Shown here: positions 9,689 to 18,029 of the stretch, piece after piece | Layout: each line of letters begins with the position of its first letter | Position numbering within the stretch: position 1 is the first letter of the stretch | NCBI GenBank assembly: GCA_012838895.1 | Contig: DUOJ01000019.1 | Coordinates: 1-35,250 of the forward strand | Direction of reading: 5' to 3' | DNA: 35,250 bases | From: Spirochaetales bacterium | GTDB lineage: Bacteria; Spirochaetota; Spirochaetia; Sphaerochaetales; Sphaerochaetaceae | The notes under the pieces: generated by a model | What the model was told of the DNA's origin: nothing | What the model saw: the letters and a program-made list of their open reading frames with translations, nothing else | The model's database searches: none | Position numbers and translations under genes: made by a program

Positions 9689-9772
9689 TCATCTCCTAAT
9701 TATAAATCTCCCAAGGTACTGGATAAGACTTTTGTTTTGCTTGTCGCTACTGACAAAAGGTCTCTTCGCCAC
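9689..9772 (-). CDS. Unannotated small ORF, 27 codons: MAKRPFVSSDKQNKSLIQYLGRFIIRR (GTG start)
   Basis: AAGGAGG-CCAGTT-GTG on the minus strand; the TGA stop overlaps the Shine-Dalgarno region (AGGAGATGA) and lies 4 bp from the amidohydrolase ATG. Too short for the ORF track. Confidence 0.4.
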   Translation of the reverse strand: MAKRPFVSSDKQNKSLIQYLGRFIIRR

Positions 9773-9812
9773 AACTGGCCTCCTTGTTGAATCGCAAAAC
9801 TATCGCTCAGTC

Positions 9813-9915
9813 AAAAAAAAAGACCCGCGAAGCCTCTCTTAGAAACCACCCATCCATGATGGGAGAGGAGCTCATGGCGGGGAAGGAGCTTGGCACATCG
9901 CTGTGCCAAGCCCTT
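9813..9915 (-). ncRNA. Structured intercistronic RNA region (nested hairpins ending in U9): intrinsic terminator/attenuator or cis-regulatory RNA
   Basis: Minus strand: GCTTGGCACA-GCGA-TGTGCCAAGC hairpin (9888-9911), then CCCGC...CCTCTC(CCCATC-ATG-GATGGG)...GAGAGG...GCGGG followed by TCTTTTTTTTT. Confidence 0.55.
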
Positions 9916-9943
9916 AGCAAATAAATCATACATCAGAAATGGC

Positions 9944-11170
9944 CTATTTTCCACCTTTTTTTTCTAGACTAAGGGGGAGCATCGCGTAAAACGCAGCACA
10001 GATTTCTAAGTCATCAACTCTAGTAATCTCGTTGGGGGCGTGGGCCTGAACCTCATCGCCAGGGCCAAATCCAATTGCGGGGATTTTATGGCGCCCGGTG
10101 GTTGCCACTAAGTTGGTACTGAAAGTCCACTTATCGACGACTGGTTTTTTACCAAAGAGGGTCTCGTAGGCATCAACCCCGGCTTGGACAAAGAAGTGGT
10201 CTTCTTCGGTTTTCCAGGTGGGGAAATAGAGCTCTTGGCTATAATCTTTCTTGGTCCACCCCACCTTCTCATACATCGGCATCTCAACCACGATATCTTC
10301 GGGATTATCACCAGTCGCTTTTGAGACAACGTCTCGCACTTGGGCTATTGCAAAATCGGCATCCTCGCCCCAGGTTAAGCGTCGGTCGAGGTAGAGCATA
10401 GCGTAGTCGGGGACGGCACACTGCGAAGGGCCCCTCACATCCATTTGAGAGACGGTGACGGTCCCTTTCCCTAAGAAGTTGTCATCATCGGGGGGGAGCT
10501 CCTCATTGAGTTGCTCAATCGCTAAGGCAGCTCTAGCCGCTTTATAGGCAGCACTAACGCCCCTCTCAGGAGCACTACCATGACACGAAATTCCCTTTAA
10601 GATGGTCCTAATCTCCATCCTCCCCCTCTGCCCACGGTAGAGTTGGCAACTGGTTGGTTCGGTTGAGACCACTAAATCGGGTTTGAAGTTCTCCTCTTCA
10701 ATGAGGTACTTCCAACACATTCCATCACAATCCTCCTCCATAACGGTGAAGGTGAAATAGACGGTGTACTCGCCACCATATCCCAACTCTTTCAAGATCC
10801 GCCCAGCGGTAATCATCGAGGCGGCACCCCCCTTCTGGTCGCTGGTTCCTCTTCCATAGACTAGGCCATCTTTAATCTCTCCACTAAAGGGGTCAAACTT
10901 CCAGTTGTCACGGTTTCCCACCTCAACGGTGTCTACGTGGGCATCGATTGCCAATTTCTTGGGGCCGTTACCAACCTTACCAATGACACTCCCTAGCCCA
11001 TCGATTCGAATATCTTCGAAGCCGGCCTCCTCAAGTAGCGTTACAATTAAGCGGCATACATCCTCTTCTTGGCTACTGTAAGACTTAACCTTCACCAACT
11101 TGGAGAGGTTCTCGGCAGTGTAATCACGATACTTGGCGGCCAACTCTAAAATCTTCTTGTCCATTCCCAT
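9944..11170 (-). CDS. ygeY: YgeY-family (selenium metabolism-linked) M20-type hydrolase
   Basis: LAIDAHVDTVEVGNRDNWKFDPFSGEIKDGLVYGRGTSDQKGGAASM, FTVMEEDCDGMCW, STEPTSCQLYRGQRGR. Confidence 0.92.
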   Translation of the reverse strand: MGMDKKILELAAKYRDYTAENLSKLVKVKSYSSQEEDVCRLIVTLLEEAGFEDIRIDGLGSVIGKVGNGPKKLAIDAHVDTVEVGNRDNWKFDPFSGEIKDGLVYGRGTSDQKGGAASMITAGRILKELGYGGEYTVYFTFTVMEEDCDGMCWKYLIEEENFKPDLVVSTEPTSCQLYRGQRGRMEIRTILKGISCHGSAPERGVSAAYKAARAALAIEQLNEELPPDDDNFLGKGTVTVSQMDVRGPSQCAVPDYAMLYLDRRLTWGEDADFAIAQVRDVVSKATGDNPEDIVVEMPMYEKVGWTKKDYSQELYFPTWKTEEDHFFVQAGVDAYETLFGKKPVVDKWTFSTNLVATTGRHKIPAIGFGPGDEVQAHAPNEITRVDDLEICAAFYAMLPLSLEKKGGK

Positions 11171-11197
11171 TTCTTACTCCTTCTCAATCGTTATCCC

Positions 11198-12538
11198 CTA
11201 ATGGGGTTTTATTGTATCAACTTGATGCCACACTCGGTGGGCAACTTCACGCGCCTTGGCGTAGATCTCTTCAACATCAAAATCGAACTGGCGCTCCTTC
11301 ATCACAAACTTCCCCTCCACCATCACCGACTCGACGCAGTTACTGCTGGTTCCCCACACAAGGTGGTTGGCTGCATTACCATCGACCCACGGGGTGGGAC
11401 TCTGGTAGTCTAAGAGGGTAATATCGGCTTTATAGCCCGCTTCAAGGCGCCCAAATTTATCTTTAAAATAGGTCTCCAACACCTCGTTGCCACGGGAGAG
11501 CATCGCCACAAAGTCGCCTGGCCACCAAGGGCCTCCCACATCTTTATGCTTAAAGAAGGCAATCTTCAACTCTTCAAACATATTGCCCCCGCACCCATCG
11601 GTTCCTAAAATGGAGCGCTCCACCTCTCTAAGGTTGGTGCAGTAGCCAACATGGTTGTTCATATTGCTTCTTGGGTTGTGGGCTAAGAAGCCACGACGGG
11701 CATTGAGGAGTTCAACCTCTTTCTCACTCAAATAGAGACCATGCACTAAGAGGCTCTTATCAGAGAGGAGGCCAAACGAATCGAGCCTCTCCATAATATC
11801 GAGGTGGTAGTGGTGGTGGCTGTGGACACTGTCGTACTTATCTTCAGCGACGTGGAGGTGAATGCCCCTCTGTGTCGTATCACACGCCTCTTTGAGAAGT
11901 TCCAACCCCCTATTGGGAATAGTGAAAGGGGCGTGTCCCCCAATCATCGCTTCAACTAGCGGTTTTTTTCCACTTTGCCACTCTTTGTCGACACTCTTGG
12001 CAAACTCGATGTTCTCTTTGACCCCTGCTTTGACCTCCTCCATACCGCCATTACGGTCGGTAACCTCGTAGCAGGTCATCCCCCTTAATCCAACCTCCCG
12101 CATTCCACGGGCGATGGTCTCAAGGGATCCTCCAATAAAGGAGGGGCTGGCATGGTGGTCGATGCAACTCGTCGTTCCCGCCTTAATTGCATCAATTGAG
12201 CAGATTAGAGAGCTGTAGTAGAGAGCCTCTTCGTCGAGCCCCCTGTCTAGGCGCCACCACCACTCTTTTAAGACTTGGATAAAGTCATTTTGTTCTCCAG
12301 CACTAATCAGCATCCCCCTTGAGAGACCCGAATAGTAGTGGTGGTGACCACACACAAGACCCGGAATAAGGGTCTTACCCGTGGCATCAATAACCTTAGC
12401 ACCCCTATAGGAGGGGGCTAAATTCTCCCCTACAGCAACTATCATGTCACCTTGGATTACAACATCACGCCCCTCTTCAACCGAAAAGGGAGGTTTTGTT
12501 TGGACAACCCTAGCATTGGTAAAAATTGTAAATTCCAT
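11198..12538 (-). CDS. ssnA: SsnA-family putative aminohydrolase
   Basis: LIPGLVCGHHHYYSGLSRGM, CIDHHASPSFIGGSL, HLHVAEDKYDSVHSHHHYHLDIMERL, HNPRSNMNNHVGY. Start 12538 (MEFTIF) preceded by AAGGGGG. Confidence 0.92.
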   Translation of the reverse strand: MEFTIFTNARVVQTKPPFSVEEGRDVVIQGDMIVAVGENLAPSYRGAKVIDATGKTLIPGLVCGHHHYYSGLSRGMLISAGEQNDFIQVLKEWWWRLDRGLDEEALYYSSLICSIDAIKAGTTSCIDHHASPSFIGGSLETIARGMREVGLRGMTCYEVTDRNGGMEEVKAGVKENIEFAKSVDKEWQSGKKPLVEAMIGGHAPFTIPNRGLELLKEACDTTQRGIHLHVAEDKYDSVHSHHHYHLDIMERLDSFGLLSDKSLLVHGLYLSEKEVELLNARRGFLAHNPRSNMNNHVGYCTNLREVERSILGTDGCGGNMFEELKIAFFKHKDVGGPWWPGDFVAMLSRGNEVLETYFKDKFGRLEAGYKADITLLDYQSPTPWVDGNAANHLVWGTSSNCVESVMVEGKFVMKERQFDFDVEEIYAKAREVAHRVWHQVDTIKPH

Positions 12539-12548
12539 CACTACCCCC

Positions 12549-15500
12549 TTATGCTTCAACAGCCCCCAATAGATAGGCGTGGTTTAAAATAATCTCCTCA
12601 ATTATAGAGGTCACCTCTTCTGGAAGTTCGCTGTCGAGCTTTCCGTCACTCTCGATGGGAGCCTTTGTAATCTCCCCCTCGTAGCGCACCAACACCTCCC
12701 CCTCTTTGAGGAAGAAGCCACTATTTTCAGAACTTTCAAAATCGTCGAGGCGGCTGAAGAGGGTAAATTTATCTTTGTAGGGTGAACCGCTCCAAGGACA
12801 GAAGGTGGTACAGTTACCACACTCGTTACAAAAAGCATCTAAGTGGACAATTTGGAAGGGGTTCTCAAAGAGGTCCCAGCGGTAGCGCATGTCGATGGCG
12901 ACATTGGCCCGGTTGGGACAAACTTCGACACATTTATCACACACATAGGAGCACTCGAGACAGCGAGCCGCCTCAATCTTAGTAAAGGTGTCGACACTCT
13001 CCCCCGCTTGAGCTCCCTTTACAAAGTACCCCTTCTTATCGCGAATTGTCTTAAAGAAGGCGTTCTCTTCCACCTCTATCTCGTAGGAGTCGATCTCTTC
13101 GTCGAAGTGGTCGTGTTCGTCTTCTTCAGGTGGACCTAAAATTGAGTCGATAGCCGCTTCAACTGCACTACGCGCCGCTGCAATACAGCGCACAACAGTG
13201 GAGGGGCCACTTTGGGCATCCCCTATCACATAGACCCCTGGCTGCCGACTCTCAAAGGTTTCGCTGTTCACAATAGGCCACCCCTTCTCATCAACAGGGA
13301 GGCCAAACCAAGTTAAACTTTGGGAGTCGACCTTCTCGCCAATGGCAGTAATAAGTGAATCAACTTGAAGGGTAATTGTCTCATCTGTAGCGACTGGGGA
13401 ACGCCGATTAGAGGCATCCTTTTCACCTAAAGCCATTTTACGACAAACAAGGGTCCCATCTTCATTAAAAGACTCTGGGTTGGTAAGGAAGTAGAACTTA
13501 ACCCCATCTTGGAGGGCATTGTGGTACTCTTCACGATCGGCAGGCATCTCATTTTCAGTGCGCCGATAGAGGACAGAGACCTCTTCAACTCCCTCGACTC
13601 TAATGGCAGCGCGTGCCCCATCCATAGCTGTATTGCCACCACCCACAACAACCACCCGTTTGCCTAGGTTGAGACGCTCTTTGTGGCGATTGAATTGGGC
13701 TAAGAATGGGAGTGAGGGGTAGATGCGACTACGATCCCCCGTTAAGGGGATAATATTGTCAACTTCAGCCCCAATAGCGTAGAAGATGTGGTCAAAGCCT
13801 TTCTGCTTTAAAGCCTCAATTGTCACCTCTTCACTGGGGGTAGAGAACTTAAACTCAACACCGTGCTTAGCGATAAAATCGATATCACCCTGGAGGGCAC
13901 TAGCAGGGAAACGGAACGAGGGGATAACGTAGCGAGTCACCCCACCAGCATCCTTCTCTCGCTCAAAGAGAGTCACAACGAAGCCGGAGCGGGCTAAGAA
14001 GTAGGCTGCCGAGAGGCCGGCCGGACCAGCTCCTACAACAGCGGCTTTAAATGAAGATTGCTCAGGCCTCTCCCACCGCTTAACATACTCAGCAAAACCC
14101 TCTTCAACAGCAATTTTTTTCATCTCCCTAATTTGGACCGTCCCCTCATAATCGAGGCGGGTACAGTGGTATTGGCACTGATGGTCACAAATATAACCGG
14201 TAAGGTTGGGCAGAGCGTTGGTCTCGTAGATTACCTCAAGGGCATCAGCGTAGCGCCCCTGACCCACCAGGTAGATGTAGTCGGGGATATTTTGATGGAT
14301 GGGACACGCTTCGATACAGGGGGCGACGTAACAGTCGGTGAGGGGGAGTCTCCCCTCCACTTCAACCTTCTCATGACCCCTGTAATCTTTGTGAAGATCT
14401 TCCCTAGTGAGGCTACTTTCAGCGAGAGCCTCAATCTTATTAAGATCAATTGTTTTAACACCCCAACTCTCACTCCTCTCTTCTAAGAGTTCTACCATCT
14501 GTTTTAGGCGCACATACCCCCCCGGTTTAAGGAGGTCGGTCGCCAAAGTGATAGGACGAATTCCACACTCGAAGAGGTCTACAATCGTAGATGCAGTCGC
14601 CCCACCACTATAGGAGATGGGGAGTGTTCCTTTAAACTCTTTAGTGAGGAGGGCCCCCACTGCAACACTTAAGGGGAGGAGAGCGCGCCCCGACATATAC
14701 ATCTCATCACCGGGGAGAAAGCCTTGGTCGTTAACCGAACCGAGGGTGTTGGTGAGTTTAACCCCAAAGCCGAGCCCCTCTCGTTGACTGAGAGCCACTA
14801 GGCGCTCCAACATTGGAATAGCGTCCCCATATTGGAGGTCAACCTCAAAGGCTTGTGGCTTAAGGGTGATATAGTTGTACCCTAACTCATCGAGGGTAGA
14901 GCGCACTCTATCAAAGCCGAGGAGGGTTGGGTTCAATTTAACAAAGGTATTGAGTTTTTTCTTACTCAACATATAGGAGCAGATTGCCTCAATCTCTTTA
15001 GGGGGACAACCGTGCATCGTACTGAGGGTCACTGAAGAGCAGATCTTGGGTGATATTTTCTTAGAGAGCCCCTTAAGGCGCCCCTCCATCCCCTCCCATT
15101 CGGTCCCATTAAAGAGGCTCCCTTCAGCTAAAATCGCTTCGAGGGAATCTAAGTGACCTTTAAAAGAGGTGTTTTTACTCGAGTCGATCATCGAATCGAT
15201 AAAGGTTTGCATCTTAGGTGTTAAAATCCCCTCAAGGTTGTAACCAACACTCATATTGAAGATAAAAGAGGGGGTGCCATCAAATTTGGGCTCTAAAAGG
15301 GCCTCTAATAGGTGGAGTAAAACCCACGCTTTGGCATACTCATCGTAAGCTTTGGGGAGGGTGTACTCACTCGACCACTCGACGTTGTACCCCTCATCGC
15401 GCACATCGATACACGGTTTATCAATCTCAAGTTCGTCGAGGATTTGAACCGTCTTAAGTTCAATAAAGCGTCCACCCACTAAATAACTAGCCACTATATT

Positions 15501-15701
15501 TTGGGCTAATTGGGTGTGAGGTCCGGCAGCTGGCCCCAACGGGGTGGCACATTTTTGACCAAAGACCTCAATGGCTGTCTTCCCATTATTTTTATAAAAT
15601 TGGTCTTTATGGAGACCAAAAATCTTACCACATTGGCGGTATTCACCAAAAATCCGAGAGAGTAATTCTTCAAAGGGGACACTTCGCATTATATCTGACA
15701 T
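12549..15701 (-). CDS. ygfK: YgfK-family putative selenate reductase / NAD(P)H-linked Fe-S flavoprotein subunit
   Basis: Dihydroorotate-dehydrogenase-like N-terminus (LGPAAGPHTQLAQNIV), GltD-like core (AAVVGAGPAGLSAAYFLARSG; VVVGGGNTAMDGARAA), C-terminal ferredoxin-like Cys motifs (CSYVCDKCVEVCPN; CNECGNCTTFCPW). Confidence 0.93.
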   Translation of the reverse strand: MSDIMRSVPFEELLSRIFGEYRQCGKIFGLHKDQFYKNNGKTAIEVFGQKCATPLGPAAGPHTQLAQNIVASYLVGGRFIELKTVQILDELEIDKPCIDVRDEGYNVEWSSEYTLPKAYDEYAKAWVLLHLLEALLEPKFDGTPSFIFNMSVGYNLEGILTPKMQTFIDSMIDSSKNTSFKGHLDSLEAILAEGSLFNGTEWEGMEGRLKGLSKKISPKICSSVTLSTMHGCPPKEIEAICSYMLSKKKLNTFVKLNPTLLGFDRVRSTLDELGYNYITLKPQAFEVDLQYGDAIPMLERLVALSQREGLGFGVKLTNTLGSVNDQGFLPGDEMYMSGRALLPLSVAVGALLTKEFKGTLPISYSGGATASTIVDLFECGIRPITLATDLLKPGGYVRLKQMVELLEERSESWGVKTIDLNKIEALAESSLTREDLHKDYRGHEKVEVEGRLPLTDCYVAPCIEACPIHQNIPDYIYLVGQGRYADALEVIYETNALPNLTGYICDHQCQYHCTRLDYEGTVQIREMKKIAVEEGFAEYVKRWERPEQSSFKAAVVGAGPAGLSAAYFLARSGFVVTLFEREKDAGGVTRYVIPSFRFPASALQGDIDFIAKHGVEFKFSTPSEEVTIEALKQKGFDHIFYAIGAEVDNIIPLTGDRSRIYPSLPFLAQFNRHKERLNLGKRVVVVGGGNTAMDGARAAIRVEGVEEVSVLYRRTENEMPADREEYHNALQDGVKFYFLTNPESFNEDGTLVCRKMALGEKDASNRRSPVATDETITLQVDSLITAIGEKVDSQSLTWFGLPVDEKGWPIVNSETFESRQPGVYVIGDAQSGPSTVVRCIAAARSAVEAAIDSILGPPEEDEHDHFDEEIDSYEIEVEENAFFKTIRDKKGYFVKGAQAGESVDTFTKIEAARCLECSYVCDKCVEVCPNRANVAIDMRYRWDLFENPFQIVHLDAFCNECGNCTTFCPWSGSPYKDKFTLFSRLDDFESSENSGFFLKEGEVLVRYEGEITKAPIESDGKLDSELPEEVTSIIEEIILNHAYLLGAVEA

Positions 15702-15753
15702 GGCGTTAACTTCTCCTTAAATAGGGGGCTCCAAAGGGGAACCCCTCCCCTCT

Positions 15754-15781
15754 ATTGTAAAACAGATTCTTCATAAGTCAA
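15754..15781 (-). promoter_or_regulatory. Predicted sigma70 promoter of ygfK
   Basis: Minus strand TTGACT - 16 bp - TACAAT (complement of 15776-15781 and 15754-15759). Confidence 0.55.
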
Positions 15782-15788
15782 TCGCTAT

Positions 15789-15806
15789 TGCAACAATGTG
15801 CAACAA
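15789..15806. repeat. Direct repeat TGCAACAA-TG-TGCAACAA (10-bp period), candidate activator site for ygfK
   Basis: Read directly; 7 bp upstream of the predicted ygfK -35. Matches the pair at 4525-4543 in opposite orientation. Confidence 0.6.
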
Positions 15807-15966
15807 CAAACTAGAATTTTATATAACCTAATTATCTTTGGTTTAGCTCAAATTAAATCTGCTTTTTTGTGTTATCTGGCGAATAATTATTTTACTTATT
15901 TACTTTTCAACAAGGTGCATGGTAATCTTGATTAAATTATTAAAGAGGTTGAAAAGGGAGTTGCCA

Positions 15967-17175
15967 ATGCGCTTTAGTTATCTTTGTAATGAGTGTAATC
16001 GTGAATATAAGACAGACGAAATTTTCTACACCTGCCCCGCTTGTAGCGGCACTGAAAAGAGCGGTGAGTTTCGTAAAGGGAATGTGATTGTCAAACTCAA
16101 CGATGAAGATTTAGAAGAACTGAGGAAAGAGAAGCACTATCCACTCTTAGAGCTACTGCCCTATCCCATCCCCAATATGGGGGCTTTTCCAGTGGGTCCT
16201 ACCCCCCTCTCCAAGCCGTTTCGTCTCGCTAAAAAGTACGACTTAAAGCACCTCTTACTTAAACTCGATAACCTCCTTCCATCGGGCTCTTTCAAAGATC
16301 GTGCTAGTCAGATGGTGGCTGCCCAAGCCATTTACCATGGAGAGAAGAAGATTGCTCTCGCTTCAACCGGCAACGCCGGAGCAGCGATGAGTTGTGCCGG
16401 TGCTGCCTATGGTTTAGATATTGTCCTCTTTGTCCCCGAGAGTGCCCCTGTCAATAAACTGATGCAAAGTATCTTGTACGGGGCAACTGTCGTCCCCGTT
16501 AAAGGGAGTTACGACGACGCCTTCGCCCTCTCCCTCTATTACACGGCCAACTATGGCGGTATAAACCGCAACACCGCCTACAATCCAATGACCGTTGAGG
16601 GGAAAAAGAGTGTCGCTCTTGAGCTCTTTCTTCAACTTAAAGGGGACCTTCCTGATGTAATTTATGTCCCCGTTGGTGATGGGTGTATCTATGCAGGAGT
16701 TTGTAAAGGCTTTCTCGACCTTAAAAGGGCCCACCTAATTGAGAAGGTTCCTCAAGTGGTTTGCGTCCAATCAGAGAGTTCGGCGGCAATTGCCAAAGCT
16801 TGGGAGAGTGGGATACCGGCAACAGTTGAGGCGACAACTTTAGCTGACTCAATCAGTGTCTCCTCCCCTGCGAATGGAAGGATGGCGCTACGCTACCTCA
16901 AAGAGACAGCTGGATGGGCCACCATCGTCTCAGACGAAGAGATTCTAGCAGCCCAAGATGAGTTAGTTAGGGAGAGTGGCACCTTTGTTGAGCCAGCTGC
17001 CGCTTGTGCTTGGGCCGGGATGATTAAAGATCGCCCTAAACTCTCTGATGAGACTAAGGTGTGTGTTTTACTCACCGGAATGGGTTTTAAAGATATGGGA
17101 GTTTATGAGGGAAGGGTGCAGATGCCTAAGGCAATTGAAAACTCGAGCCAAGCAGTCGATGAGCGGTTTGGTTGA
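15967..17175 (+). CDS. Threonine synthase-like fold-type II PLP enzyme with an N-terminal zinc ribbon
   Basis: CNECNREYKTDEIFYTCPAC zinc ribbon; LLPSGSFKDRASQM PLP lysine; ALASTGNAGAAMS. AGGGAG precedes ATG 15967; the ORF track starts at 15919. Confidence 0.8.
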   Translation: MRFSYLCNECNREYKTDEIFYTCPACSGTEKSGEFRKGNVIVKLNDEDLEELRKEKHYPLLELLPYPIPNMGAFPVGPTPLSKPFRLAKKYDLKHLLLKLDNLLPSGSFKDRASQMVAAQAIYHGEKKIALASTGNAGAAMSCAGAAYGLDIVLFVPESAPVNKLMQSILYGATVVPVKGSYDDAFALSLYYTANYGGINRNTAYNPMTVEGKKSVALELFLQLKGDLPDVIYVPVGDGCIYAGVCKGFLDLKRAHLIEKVPQVVCVQSESSAAIAKAWESGIPATVEATTLADSISVSSPANGRMALRYLKETAGWATIVSDEEILAAQDELVRESGTFVEPAAACAWAGMIKDRPKLSDETKVCVLLTGMGFKDMGVYEGRVQMPKAIENSSQAVDERFG

Positions 17176-17231
17176 GGAGTTGATGGACTTTCTCCCCTCG
17201 TGTTATAATCGCCCTACTTGAAGGAGTTCCT

Positions 17232-17687
17232 ATGGAAAACATCATCATTGGGTTTGCAATTGGTGCCGTATTAATGTTGATCATCTTGATTATCCAAATC
17301 ACTAAAAATAGGGGGCGCATAAAAGCCCACCAAGCTGAAATAAGTCGCCTCAAAGCGATGCTGAGCGATCGCATGGACCTCGAATCAGAGGGGTTAAGTA
17401 AGCTAAAAGAGGAACTCGCAGAACTGAAGCTACAAAATGAGAATATGAGGATTACCATCCAAACTCATGCCCAAAAACCGGGGCGTAAAGAGGTTGCCCG
17501 CCTTCAAGTCTACCAACAAGCTGTTGACCGCCTTGCAGTTAGTGCCCCCGGCTTCTCAGCCGCTTGGCAAGCAGCCCTTAAAGAGAGTGAGGGGGAGTAC
17601 GAGCAAACTTTGATCGGCGTTAAACCTTTCGTAAAGAGGGTCATCCCCCTAAAGAACTCAAAAACCTCTCTCGATATCGAAGAGTAG
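17232..17687 (+). CDS. Hypothetical membrane-anchored coiled-coil protein
   Basis: N-terminal TM (IIIGFAIGAVLMLIILIIQI) then heptad-rich region. GAAGGAG precedes the ATG; TTGATG-18-TATAAT upstream. Confidence 0.7.
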   Translation: MENIIIGFAIGAVLMLIILIIQITKNRGRIKAHQAEISRLKAMLSDRMDLESEGLSKLKEELAELKLQNENMRITIQTHAQKPGRKEVARLQVYQQAVDRLAVSAPGFSAAWQAALKESEGEYEQTLIGVKPFVKRVIPLKNSKTSLDIEE

Positions 17688-18029
17688 TTAATCGTCTTCG
17701 TAGAGTTCGTGGATAACGTCCCAAGCCTCTGCATCGCCCACCCTAAGTCTACACAAGAGGGTGTAGTGGTAGTGGAGCATTTTAAGCTGTCGCTCAACAA
17801 CCTCAGCTGGAGCCATGCTACCAACCTGCTGTAACTCGTTAGAGGTAGAAGGAAGAGCCATCAAACGGTCCCATTCGTTGAGCATATCACCCCTTCTCCA
17901 GTAGATAAAATTGGGTGCCTCTAAGATGAGCGTTGGCTCGTAGTGGTAGCGCCCTAACCCTTGTGCAGTGTAGGCTATCTCAGCCTCCGTGGCATCCGCT
18001 GGCAGTTGTTCAAAGAGTCTCCTCTCCAT
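17688..18029 (-). CDS. Hypothetical protein
   Basis: 113-aa ORF overlapping the 3' end of the upstream pncA-like gene (operon-style overlap). Confidence 0.6.
   Translation of the reverse strand: MERRLFEQLPADATEAEIAYTAQGLGRYHYEPTLILEAPNFIYWRRGDMLNEWDRLMALPSTSNELQQVGSMAPAEVVERQLKMLHYHYTLLCRLRVGDAEAWDVIHELYEDD

Noticed and set aside
9685-9943. Considered tRNA-Sec, SRP RNA or a selenocysteine insertion element in the ygeY-downstream gap
   Set aside because: No TCA anticodon arm, no SRP signature and no in-frame UGA in a flanking gene; the cluster's selenium link gives no direct sequence support here.
12782-14613. Plus-strand ORFs up to 142 aa opposite ygfK
   Set aside because: Frame-shadow translations of a 1050-aa conserved protein; no independent support.
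16414-16734. 106-aa minus-strand ORF inside the PLP-enzyme gene
   Set aside because: Antisense shadow without Shine-Dalgarno or recognisable domain.
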